In this document: positions 7,518 to 14,680 of the stretch, piece after piece | Layout: the number at the start of each line of letters is the position of its first letter | Numbering within the stretch: the first letter of the stretch is position 1 | Assembly: GCA_012517375.1 (NCBI GenBank) | Contig: JAAYVC010000022.1 | Coordinates: forward strand, 1 to 42,069 | Source: a bacterium | GTDB lineage: Bacteria > Hydrothermota > Tepidihabitantia > B3-TA06 | Length of the DNA stretch: 42,069 nucleotides | Direction: 5' to 3' | The notes under the pieces: generated by a model | Told to the model about the DNA's origin: nothing | Database searches by the model: none | What the model saw: the letters and a program-made list of their open reading frames with translations, nothing else | Position numbers and translations under genes: made by a program

Positions 7518-8184
7518 ATCGAAGCCAAGATTTCGCGAGATAAACACCTGGCAGGACGAATTGAGGCTTGGTTCAAAGAGAGCGGTTCTTCAGCGGGGCG
7601 ATATACTATTCATCGGCGGAGAGAACGTCACAGATATAACAGGCGTTTTCGGAACCGCGGTGACGCTCGTCACGAACAGCCCTTACTACCACATGGCAAT
7701 CTACGACCACGCAGGCCGGTTCGTTCACGCAGGGTGGCCCAAGGTAGAAAGCCGGGACCTCCGCATCTTCTACCTCAAAAAAAGCAATGGGATACTCACC
7801 TGGGGCCGGCCGAGGCACAGAGACGGCAGACCTGTAACAGAGGAGGAGGCGTCAAAGGTCATAGCGTTCGCAGAGGAGCAGATTGGCAGACCCTACGACA
7901 TAATGGCGAACCTTTCCTTTCTTTTCCGCGTGGACGGTCTTCCCGAAGTGCCTCCCTTTGTCCGCAAGATGTTCCAGGACCGCAACTGGCTCGAGGATAA
8001 CAAGAAATGGCACTGCTCCGAGCTCGTAGGCGCTTCATGGTTCAAGGCCGCAGGAGTCATCTTTGTTGAAGATATGGACAGCAAGAGCTATCTTTCTCCC
8101 GCAGACATCTACGACTCGCTTTATCAGGACGTGGTCTGCACCCTCAAGCTCCGGGACGGCCGCTTCAAGCTCCTGACAAAATAG
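7504..8184 (+). CDS. Permuted NlpC/P60 (YiiX-like) cysteine hydrolase, copy 1
   Basis: From the ATG at 7504 the protein has 226 residues; the frame is open to 7480, but 7504 has a GGAGAAA site and matches the paralogs. The order is that of the circularly permuted NlpC/P60 fold (PF05708 type): RGDILF (31-36), His63 in SPYYHMAIYD, VHAGWPKV (74-81), QIGRPYD (126-132), then the nucleophile Cys171 in KWHCSELVGASW. Such enzymes hydrolyse amide or thioester bonds in peptidoglycan, lipids or proteins; the substrate cannot be read here. Coupled to the FxLYD gene by a 14-base overlap, last in the operon starting at 5808. Confidence 0.8.
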   Translation: MSIFESKPRFREINTWQDELRLGSKRAVLQRGDILFIGGENVTDITGVFGTAVTLVTNSPYYHMAIYDHAGRFVHAGWPKVESRDLRIFYLKKSNGILTWGRPRHRDGRPVTEEEASKVIAFAEEQIGRPYDIMANLSFLFRVDGLPEVPPFVRKMFQDRNWLEDNKKWHCSELVGASWFKAAGVIFVEDMDSKSYLSPADIYDSLYQDVVCTLKLRDGRFKLLTK

Positions 8185-8313
8185 CCCGTAACACCCGTAA
8201 CACACCATCCCGTCGATCACCGAAGAATACGAAGCATTGGCTTTTATCGTCGCCATTGCATGTCTTTGGGGATCCCCACCCGTAACACCCCCGTAACACC
8301 CCCGTAACACACC
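8185..8313 (+). repeat. CCCGTAACAC tandem repeats (left arm)
   Basis: Two short arrays begin immediately after the stop of copy 1: CCCGTAACAC at 8185-8206 (period 9) and again at 8277-8313 (period 11, three units). They are the reverse complement of the GGGTGTTAC array at 8470-8536. The 70 bases between the two sub-arrays hold nothing I recognise. The arrays are contiguous, with no unique spacers, so this is not a CRISPR. Confidence 0.85.
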
Positions 8314-8469
8314 ACCGACCGCCACCCCCGTACCCAAAGGGCTCTCTCATATTTGCGTGCAGACCTCCGGTTTTCCATTCTTCAATAATATATCACCACT
8401 GCCCAATTAGATAGAGATGCATCCCAGGATGTGCGGCAATCGGAGGGGGAAAGGGTGTCGGTGCGTTGC

Positions 8470-8536
8470 GGGTTTTGCGGGTGTTACTGGTGTTGCGGGT
8501 GTTACGGGTGTTACGGGTGTTACGGGTGTTACGGTA
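8470..8536 (+). repeat. GGGTGTTAC tandem repeats (right arm)
   Basis: About six units of a 9-base repeat, GGTGTTACG, perfect at the right end and degenerate at the left (GGTTTTGCG, GGTGTTACT, GGTGTTGCG). It ends in GTTACGGTAAC, itself an inverted repeat, two bases before the -35 box of the next gene. It is inverted relative to 8185-8313, so a transcript across this 419-base gap could fold into a long hairpin. Between the arms (8314-8469) I see nothing coding. Confidence 0.85.
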
Positions 8537-8538
8537 AC

Positions 8539-8566
8539 TTGACAAAATTCGCCTGCATTATACAAT
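8539..8566 (+). promoter_or_regulatory. Predicted promoter of hydrolase copy 2
   Basis: TTGACA (8539-8544), 16-base spacer, TACAAT (8561-8566). The -35 box abuts the GGGTGTTAC array. A leader of about 31 bases carries GAGGAGG before the ATG at 8604. Confidence 0.6.
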
Positions 8567-8603
8567 CCATCCAAAAACATAAACACCTTTTCGAGGAGGA
8601 TAT

Positions 8604-9656
8604 ATGCATTACCCTATCTGCGAGAACTGGGACGAAAACGTCTGCGAGATAAAGCTCGATAAAGGAGCGAAACCCGAGAAGCAGGGGAACTTTTTCCGTG
8701 TCCAGGGTTCTGTCAAAAACGTGCATGCCGATAACTGCAATTTACCTCATATAAGGCTGGACGTCTCCTTCTTCGATAAAAAGGGAAAGCCTTTGGATGT
8801 GGGAGTACTCGGGGAGGAGGAGGAGAACGTTAATCTGCGCGGCAACGTCGTTCACGTGAGCGACAGGGCAATATCACCGAATGAGACAACCTTTTTCAAA
8901 TTCGAAGGCATCTGGAACGACATGATAGAGAAGGTTGAGGTCAAGACCCATCCGAAAGAAGAAAGGCTTCTCCTGCTCGCGCCGTCCGTGCCTGCGGGGC
9001 TGGAGCTTACGCCTATCAACTCATGGCAGGACAGGATATCGTTCGAAGGGAAATCGGCGGTAATCCAGAGAGGCGACATCGTGCTCGACGCGGGACCCGC
9101 ACAAGGGGTCATCAGGGTCTTCTCTGCCATGATAGCGATGGTTACCAACTGCCCGTACCATCACGCCATGGTATACGACTGCGGATGGAATGTCGTTCAT
9201 GCGACGTGGCCCAAGGTCGAGCGCAACTCCCTCGAGAACCTGTACCTGAATCAGCCGGACGCGGTACTAACGTGGGTCAGGCCGAAGTACAAGAACGGCA
9301 AGGCCGTAACTGAGGCAGACGCAAAAAAAGCCCTCGCTTTCGCCTCGAAGCAGATAGGCTGCGACTACGACATCATAGCGAACGCCGGATTCCTCTTCCG
9401 CGCCGACGGGCTTCCCGGGATGCCTTTGGAGATAGAAAAGCTATTTCAGGAGCGCAACTGGCTTGCCGATCACTCGAAGTGGCACTGCTCCGAACTTGCA
9501 GGAGGGGCGTGGTGGCTTGGCGCCGGGCTCGAACTCGTGGAAGATATGCGGCAGAAGGACTTTCTTTCACCGGCCGACATCTACACCTCGTTCTACCACG
9601 ACATCGTCTGCAGCTTTGTGATAAAAGACGGCAAGGCGAAGCTTTATACAAAATAA
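8604..9656 (+). CDS. FxLYD plus permuted NlpC/P60 cysteine hydrolase, copy 2
   Basis: A 350-residue fusion of the two domains that are separate genes at 7176 and 7504. The N-terminal FxLYD domain covers about 1-117 (LPHIRLDVSFFDKKG at 47-61) with an extra acidic loop EEEEN at 71-75. The hydrolase covers about 135-350: RGDIV (156-160), His187 in CPYHHAMVYD, VHATWPKV (198-205), QIGCDYD and nucleophile Cys295 in KWHCSELAGG. No signal peptide or membrane segment is visible. The ATG follows GAGGAGG by 6-7 bases. It has its own promoter, so the copies can be expressed independently. Confidence 0.85.
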   Translation: MHYPICENWDENVCEIKLDKGAKPEKQGNFFRVQGSVKNVHADNCNLPHIRLDVSFFDKKGKPLDVGVLGEEEENVNLRGNVVHVSDRAISPNETTFFKFEGIWNDMIEKVEVKTHPKEERLLLLAPSVPAGLELTPINSWQDRISFEGKSAVIQRGDIVLDAGPAQGVIRVFSAMIAMVTNCPYHHAMVYDCGWNVVHATWPKVERNSLENLYLNQPDAVLTWVRPKYKNGKAVTEADAKKALAFASKQIGCDYDIIANAGFLFRADGLPGMPLEIEKLFQERNWLADHSKWHCSELAGGAWWLGAGLELVEDMRQKDFLSPADIYTSFYHDIVCSFVIKDGKAKLYTK

Positions 9657-9661
9657 CTAAT

Positions 9662-9736
9662 CCCGTAAAAATCGCTGCGTGATTTTTACGGGGACCCAGA
9701 TGAAGCCCTTTTAAATCGCGTTGCGATTTAAAAGGG
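9662..9736 (+). repeat. Pair of strong hairpins between copies 2 and 3
   Basis: Hairpin A: a 12-bp perfect stem CCCGTAAAAATC (9662-9673) with GATTTTTACGGG (9681-9692), loop 7. Hairpin B: a 14-bp perfect stem CCCTTTTAAATCGC (9706-9719) with GCGATTTAAAAGGG (9723-9736), loop 3. Neither is followed by a T-run on the plus strand, so they are not classic intrinsic terminators. Both begin in CCC, end in GGG and share an ATCGC-type centre, and a relative lies at 10945-10971: a small hairpin family. Confidence 0.75.
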
Positions 9737-9770
9737 AACCAAAAAAACAATACATCAATCTTGGATTGTG

Positions 9771-9798
9771 TTGACTTTGAATAGCCTCTGGTTAGTAT
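9771..9798 (+). promoter_or_regulatory. Predicted promoter of hydrolase copy 3
   Basis: TTGACT (9771-9776) with TAGTAT (9793-9798) at 16-base spacing; TATAAT at 9796-9801 is a better hexamer but at 19 bases. The leader carries CCGGAGG before the GTG at 9831. Confidence 0.5.
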
Positions 9799-9830
9799 AA
9801 TCAAAATCGAAATTATTCCGGAGGCAGCAA

Positions 9831-10865
9831 GTGGAGATTTTAACCGCAGTACGAAAAACCAGTCAAGGGCACGGAACTGACTCGAGTAGAAGCTGGTCTG
9901 AAAGCGCCTGCGCCATAAAAAATCTCGAATGGTCAAGGAGAGGGGATTTTCTTGAGGTTTCGGGAACCGTTACAAACTTGACGCAAGAGAGCCTTCCGCA
10001 CCTCATGCTCCGCATCAAGCTCTACAACAAGGACTCAAGGCTGCTCCTTACCGACGATTTTCATCTCACCAATCGGTTGCTCAAATCAGGGCAAACGTCC
10101 GCTTTCAGGTACTCTTGCGAGTACAGAAACGGCATCTCGCTCGCAAGCGTCTCGGTCTGTCCATACCCCAGCGAGCTCGATATCTCCGTTGACCCTTCAC
10201 CCCGCATCAGAATCCGCGAGCTAAGCTTGCTTCAGGATGAGCTAAGCGTCGGCAACAAGAAGGTAATTATCCAGAAAGGTGATCTTGTGTTCGCGCGTGT
10301 GGACGATGTATTAGACAAATCTGCAGCCCTTGGCGGACCCGTGCGTCTTGTTACAAGAAGCCCTTATTATCACATGCTGATATACAATCATGCTGCAAAA
10401 TTCGTTCACGCCTTCTGGCCTGCTACCGAGGAGAACGATCTATTTGATTTTTATCTCAAAAGACCCAATCTGCTTCTTGCATTCGGACGCCCCCTGCACA
10501 AGGATTTTTCTGAAGCCACGCCCGAAGAAGGTTCAAGGGCCGTCGAGTATTCAAAGACCCAGATAGGCAAGCCTTACGACGTTGGTGCGAACTTCTCCTA
10601 CCTCTTCCGTACTGACGGAGTGCAGAAGATGCCTTACTTCCTCAGGAGATTTTTCGATAAAAGCAACAGGCTAAGAAGTTCAAGGAAGTGGCAGTGTTCG
10701 GGGCTGGCTTGTGCCGCATGGTTCAATGCAGCCGGCATCGAATTCGCTGACAACCTCCAAGACTACATATACCTTTCGCCTGCCGATATGGCGGAGTCTA
10801 ATTACACAAGGCTTTATGCCTATCTTAAGGTTTCGGACGGTGAACCTACACTTCTGAAAAAATAA
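9831..10865 (+). CDS. FxLYD plus permuted NlpC/P60 cysteine hydrolase, copy 3
   Basis: A 344-residue protein with the same fusion as copy 2. FxLYD domain about 20-112 (VSGTVTN at 43-49, LPHLMLRIKLYNKDS at 55-69); hydrolase about 128-344 with QKGDLVF (148-154), His181 in SPYYHMLIYN, VHAFWP (192-197), QIGKPYD (244-250) and Cys289 in KWQCSGLACAAW. The Glu after the nucleophile in copies 1 and 2 (CSEL) is Gly here (CSGL), a hint of altered activity. The GTG start follows CGGAGG by 6-7 bases. Sequence differs widely from copies 1 and 2, so the duplications are old. Confidence 0.84.
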   Translation: MEILTAVRKTSQGHGTDSSRSWSESACAIKNLEWSRRGDFLEVSGTVTNLTQESLPHLMLRIKLYNKDSRLLLTDDFHLTNRLLKSGQTSAFRYSCEYRNGISLASVSVCPYPSELDISVDPSPRIRIRELSLLQDELSVGNKKVIIQKGDLVFARVDDVLDKSAALGGPVRLVTRSPYYHMLIYNHAAKFVHAFWPATEENDLFDFYLKRPNLLLAFGRPLHKDFSEATPEEGSRAVEYSKTQIGKPYDVGANFSYLFRTDGVQKMPYFLRRFFDKSNRLRSSRKWQCSGLACAAWFNAAGIEFADNLQDYIYLSPADMAESNYTRLYAYLKVSDGEPTLLKK

Positions 10866-10944
10866 TACCCAATAAGCTGCCCCAGGATACTGCATGACAA
10901 TCCCCGACATTTTCTCAGCTAATCGGCAACTTCAAAGGGGGGTG

Positions 10945-10971
10945 CCGTAAAATTACGCGGTGATTTTACGG
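10945..10971. terminator. Hairpin between convergent genes
   Basis: CCGTAAAATTAC (10945-10956) pairs with GTGATTTTACGG (10960-10971) across a 3-base loop, with one G-U type mismatch. It sits between the convergent ends of hydrolase copy 3 and gatE and resembles hairpin A at 9662. No strong T-run follows on either strand, so termination is inferred from position. Confidence 0.5.
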
Positions 10972-10975
10972 GGCG

Positions 10976-12898
10976 TTAAATAATTTCGAGGAGTTTGCGA
11001 GCCTTTTCAGGCTCTGCCTTGCCTGCGCTCTGCTTTATTGCCTCCCCTGTAAGGAAGTCGAGTTTCAAATCTCGAGTCTTGAATGCAATATCCGTGAAAT
11101 CGTTTTTGACTTTTTTGCACAAAACCTCGAGCTCCTCTTCGTTAAGAGGAGAAGGCGGTTCCTGAAATTCGCCGTATAAAAGCCTCTCGAAAGCCACGTA
11201 GACGCCGTATCGCGGGGTGTTGCGTTCCGAGACGAGAGTAAGAAAACGCTCAAGATTTTCGTCCGACACATATGGCGGATTGAGCCCTACCTCTAACATG
11301 TCCCTTGTTATTTCGCGCCTCCATGAAATCAAAACCTCGGCGAGGAATCCCGGTTCAATCTGGATTTTGTCCACCAGCCTGTCGAAGAGCCTTGCTCTTG
11401 TATCTATCGCCAACTCTTTTGCAAGATGTTGAGGGATGTCCATGTTCTGGTAGCGTTCCTCGCGTTCCCACGGACGGGGCGCCATATCCTTGGCTATCCT
11501 CTCCACTCTTTCTCTGGCAAGCGCTATCGGCGGAGAGTCCGTATCAGGGTACATCCTGTCCGGACCTGGAAGAATGCGTTCAAAGTCGGTACGGCAGGCA
11601 TCAGGCATGTGCTGGCGCGTTTCCTGCGGTACGAACTCGGTAGCTTCCTTCGCCCTTGCGATTACCTCATCTGCGGCGGTCTTTGCATCCTCAACGGTTC
11701 CCCAGACGAGCACGACCGCATCGTTTGAAGAAGCCTTAATGGCCTTGCGCAGCCGAACCTCCTCCTCAAGACCAATCCCCTCGCCCTTCTCGTCTAGGAT
11801 GAACATGTTAGGCATCTCATCTAGGCATGCTATCACACGCACGCGCCCCGCAATCTCGTTAGCAAAAGTCAGCCCAGGCTGTGTCTTGTGTCTCAGGAGT
11901 TCGTCCCAGCCCTCGAGTACTACCGCTTTCACAACATTTCCCCGCTTGACCCTTGCCGAAAGTCTCTCCGAGGTAGAATTCGTCATAAGACTCGTAACGT
12001 CAACCTCCCTCGCGCTGAAACTCTCCGCAGTAATCCCCTTCTCGGCCAGCTTTTCCTTGAGTTCGAGGAGCGCCTTATGCCGCAAGGCTTCGTAGTGGGT
12101 GAGCGCCCGAATGTCAGGCGTTCTCGGGACACCCTTTATCTCGACCCTGTCTGAACCTGCAATCGATACGTTGACGTCCTGGCGCGCGGAGCCGATGCCC
12201 CTTCTCACCCTCCCGGACGCTCTCAGCAGTCTGCCCAGAAGTTCGTCTACCTCCGCCGCCTCGTGCGGGGTGAACATGTCCGGTTTTGTAACAATCTCAA
12301 TCAAGGGCGTCGAGAGGCGGTCCGTTCTGAATATTATCGTATGGCCTTTGTCCTCCACCTCCCTGCATGCGTCCTCCTCAAGCGCCAGCTGCTGGATCCT
12401 CACTTTTCTTCCCCTGTACGGTATCCAGCCGTTGACGCCGATTATGGCTGTGCGCTGGAAGCCTGTGGGAATCGAACCGTCCAGATACTGCTTGCGCGTG
12501 ATGTGCACCTCGTCCACAAGCTGGCAGTTCAGCATGAGCGCTATCTCTATCGCATAATCCAGAGCTTCCTGGTTTATGGGGAAGGGCGGGGTGTCGTCCA
12601 TCTCGTAGGTGCAGACGTTGTCCCTGTAGAGCTGGTATATGACCTGTTTTTTCGTCTTGAACTCCATGAGCGCGGTGCCGTCGTATGTTCCCATCTCCGA
12701 GAGCGTGGGCCGCATGTGTCTTAAGATAACGGCATCCGGCTCATCGTTTCTGTATCCCACCGGGCAGTGGCAGAAGAGCTTCTTTTTGGTGTTCAACTGC
12801 TGGTGAATCTCGAGTCCGCACTTGAAACCAAGTGCTGAATAGAACTCCTTGTCGTCGAAATCCACGCCCTCGGTCAATTTCTTATGCCACGCATCCAT
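10976..12898 (-). CDS. gatE: Glutamyl-tRNA(Gln) amidotransferase subunit E, archaeal type
   Basis: A 640-residue GatE. With GatD it converts Glu-tRNA(Gln) to Gln-tRNA(Gln). Signatures of the GatB/GatE kinase domain are clear: GLEIHQQL near residue 26, DGSIPTGFQRT, the FRTDRLSTPLIEI block and a SARQDVNVSI block. The central GAD-type insertion and a C-terminal YqeY-like tail fit GatE, which is longer than bacterial GatB (about 480). The frame is open to 13165, but the ATG at 12898 is chosen: it shares one base with the gatD stop (TAATG) and starts the protein just before the conserved GLEIH region. GatE is generally regarded as archaeal, so its presence beside bacterial genes is notable. Confidence 0.92.
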   Translation of the reverse strand: MDAWHKKLTEGVDFDDKEFYSALGFKCGLEIHQQLNTKKKLFCHCPVGYRNDEPDAVILRHMRPTLSEMGTYDGTALMEFKTKKQVIYQLYRDNVCTYEMDDTPPFPINQEALDYAIEIALMLNCQLVDEVHITRKQYLDGSIPTGFQRTAIIGVNGWIPYRGRKVRIQQLALEEDACREVEDKGHTIIFRTDRLSTPLIEIVTKPDMFTPHEAAEVDELLGRLLRASGRVRRGIGSARQDVNVSIAGSDRVEIKGVPRTPDIRALTHYEALRHKALLELKEKLAEKGITAESFSAREVDVTSLMTNSTSERLSARVKRGNVVKAVVLEGWDELLRHKTQPGLTFANEIAGRVRVIACLDEMPNMFILDEKGEGIGLEEEVRLRKAIKASSNDAVVLVWGTVEDAKTAADEVIARAKEATEFVPQETRQHMPDACRTDFERILPGPDRMYPDTDSPPIALARERVERIAKDMAPRPWEREERYQNMDIPQHLAKELAIDTRARLFDRLVDKIQIEPGFLAEVLISWRREITRDMLEVGLNPPYVSDENLERFLTLVSERNTPRYGVYVAFERLLYGEFQEPPSPLNEEELEVLCKKVKNDFTDIAFKTRDLKLDFLTGEAIKQSAGKAEPEKARKLLEII

Positions 12899-14286
12899 TA
12901 CCTTAGACCTCTTTTCAAGAACTCCTCGATTTCTGGAAGCCCGCCCTGGAAGATTAAATACCCGTCGTGAGGCTCGCGCTCCGTTATCTCGCCGTTGACC
13001 GGCGTGTTCATCATCTGCGCCACCTCCTGTCTTTCGTGCGTGTGCGCGAGCACCCAACCGAGCTTTATGTAGGCGACCTCGGGCAGCATGTTCAAACAAG
13101 GCACGACGCCCAGTTCCATCAAATCTCTTCCCGTGTCGTAGACGAACATCTGAACATAGCCCCACAAGGTCTGAACGGTCATGACCACCGAGATGCCCTG
13201 CTTGCAGGCCTTGCGAAGCGGTTCGTAGAGCGGCTTGTTGACGTGTCCGAGGCCGGTGCCTGCTATAACGATGCCCTTATAGCCGTTGTCTATCAATGAT
13301 TCTATGATGTCCGGCTTCATCGCGGGGTAGTAGTAGACTATAGCCACGCGGTCGTCGAACACCGCATCCACCTTCACATTGCGGTCGTCTCTTCTGGGCT
13401 TGAAATCCTTGCGTAACGGCTTCACCTCGTCCGGCGTGCAGGTCGCTACAGGTATATCCGAAAGCGTGCGAAACGTCGAGCGGTAGGAAGAGTGCATCTT
13501 GCGGACCCTCGTACCCCTGTGCAAGAGATTGTACGAATCCGAAGTTGGCCCGAACATGCAGACCATCACCTCCGCTATCGGTCCTCTTGCCGCCGTGTTG
13601 CAGGCGCACCTCAAATTAAACGCCGCGTCCGAGGACGGTCTATCCGACGAACGCTGGGAGCCTACCATGATTATCGGCACGGGCGAGTCCTGAACCATGA
13701 AGGTCAATGCCGCCGCCGTGTGGTGCATGGTGTCGGTTCCGTGGCCTATCACTATTCCCGCTGCCCCTGCCTCTATCTCTCTTCCTATGGCCTTTGCCGT
13801 AGTGATGTACTGCTCTGGTCCCATGTTCTCACTAAATACCCCGAAGAGCTTCTTCGTCTTCAAATTGCAGATATCGGCTAGCTCTGGCACCGCGCCGTAA
13901 AGCTCGCCCGGGGTAAACGCCGGAATAACGGCACCCGTCCGGTAGTCCAACCTCGAGGCAATAGTCCCCCCAGTCCCCAGGAGCGTAACGTTAGGCTTTG
14001 CGGGATCGAACGGGAACTCCTTTTCCGGAATCTTGTAGTGCGCCTCGCGGAACCCCTTCTCGGTTACCCTCTTTATCCTGTCAACTGCCAGGCCTACATT
14101 GTATCCGGTATCCAGTTTCAAAACCATGTGCTGGTCGTCGGCCTGTTCGGAGCGTGGAAGTATGATGCCTTCAAAAATCCCCTTGTCGGTCTCAATCTCG
14201 ACGTCCGCCCATACCCGCGCCCCCATACTCGAAAGAACCTCGCGCGCGCGTCCGCGGTAGCCTTTAAGTTGGTCAGTTTCGTTCAT
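12898..14286 (-). CDS. gatD: Glutamyl-tRNA(Gln) amidotransferase subunit D, archaeal type
   Basis: A 462-residue GatD, the glutaminase/asparaginase-like subunit that supplies ammonia to GatE. An N-terminal beta-barrel domain (about 12-75) precedes an L-asparaginase type I fold. Catalytic residues read as Thr105 in LGTGGTIA, Thr184-Asp185 in GHGTDTM and Lys263 in RKMHSSYRSTF, matching the four-residue set known in GatD of Methanothermobacter. The N-terminal domain distinguishes it from plain asparaginases. AAGGAAAAG precedes the ATG. The gene opens a two-gene operon with gatE, which starts inside its stop codon. Confidence 0.92.
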   Translation of the reverse strand: MNETDQLKGYRGRAREVLSSMGARVWADVEIETDKGIFEGIILPRSEQADDQHMVLKLDTGYNVGLAVDRIKRVTEKGFREAHYKIPEKEFPFDPAKPNVTLLGTGGTIASRLDYRTGAVIPAFTPGELYGAVPELADICNLKTKKLFGVFSENMGPEQYITTAKAIGREIEAGAAGIVIGHGTDTMHHTAAALTFMVQDSPVPIIMVGSQRSSDRPSSDAAFNLRCACNTAARGPIAEVMVCMFGPTSDSYNLLHRGTRVRKMHSSYRSTFRTLSDIPVATCTPDEVKPLRKDFKPRRDDRNVKVDAVFDDRVAIVYYYPAMKPDIIESLIDNGYKGIVIAGTGLGHVNKPLYEPLRKACKQGISVVMTVQTLWGYVQMFVYDTGRDLMELGVVPCLNMLPEVAYIKLGWVLAHTHERQEVAQMMNTPVNGEITEREPHDGYLIFQGGLPEIEEFLKRGLR

Positions 14287-14321
14287 TTAATCTTTTCCTT
14301 CGGGTCTTTGTATTGGGAGTG

Positions 14322-14349
14322 ATGATACTCCACATGTGTCAAAAGTCAA
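14322..14349 (-). promoter_or_regulatory. Predicted gatDE promoter
   Basis: Minus strand TTGACT (14349-14344), 16-base spacer, TATCAT (14327-14322). A leader of about 29 bases includes AAGGAAAAG ahead of the gatD ATG. Confidence 0.55.
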
Positions 14350-14399
14350 GAAGTTAGGAACACAAAGAGTGCTTTGTTTTCACCTTCGGGATTTTCCAA

Positions 14400-14640
14400 T
14401 CACATGTTTATCTCCCCCTCCCTGGTGGACAGCGTGCCCCTTGGGGTGCCTGCATCCCATAGGGTAGGGGGGAAGGGGGCGGGGAGTCATTGCGAAATTA
14501 AATCGTGGCTCCGAAGGGCGGCGCTTGCGGAACAATCTCATAGCAGAGAGCTTATGCACATGGCTCTAACTTGCTTGCTTTGAGAAAGTGCCGTGAGATC
14601 GCCACGGTCGCCTTCGGCTTCCTCGCGATGACAAAACTGT
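14400..14640. repeat. Dispersed repeats between gatD and the broken HNH gene
   Basis: This gap contains a C-run/G-run element (about 14412-14482, CCCCCTCC then GGGGGGAAGGGGG) with an internal insertion, followed by a CATTGCGA...GAACAATCTC unit (about 14489-14540) and a GAGATCGCCACGG...CCTCGCGATGAC unit (about 14595-14634). They are variants of the elements at 1-50, 379-535 and 1395-1625. No coding frame or RNA gene is supported. Confidence 0.6.
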
Positions 14641-14644
14641 TTAC

Positions 14645-14672
14645 TTGACAAGACAACTTAGATGTGTAGCCT
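14645..14672 (+). promoter_or_regulatory. Predicted promoter of the broken HNH gene
   Basis: TTGACA (14645-14650), 16-base spacer, TAGCCT (14667-14672), then 8 bases to the ATG at 14681, with no Shine-Dalgarno site: leaderless type. Confidence 0.5.
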
Positions 14673-14680
14673 CTCTTTAA

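Noticed and set aside
8185-8536. Possible CRISPR array
   Set aside because: Units of 9-11 bases are contiguous and have no unique spacers; no cas genes nearby.
8431-8652. Open frame with Cys-Tyr-Gly repeats over the GGGTGTTAC array
   Set aside because: It is a translation of the tandem repeat, has no ribosome binding site and runs into the well-supported gene at 8604.
9373-9936. 187-residue minus-strand frame over hydrolase copy 2 and the hairpins
   Set aside because: Antisense shadow rich in Arg and Ser; crosses a promoter and two hairpins.
12899-13165. N-terminal extension of GatE by 89 residues
   Set aside because: It lies wholly inside gatD in another frame, has Arg/Gly/His-rich composition and is not part of GatE; the ATG at 12898 overlaps the gatD stop.
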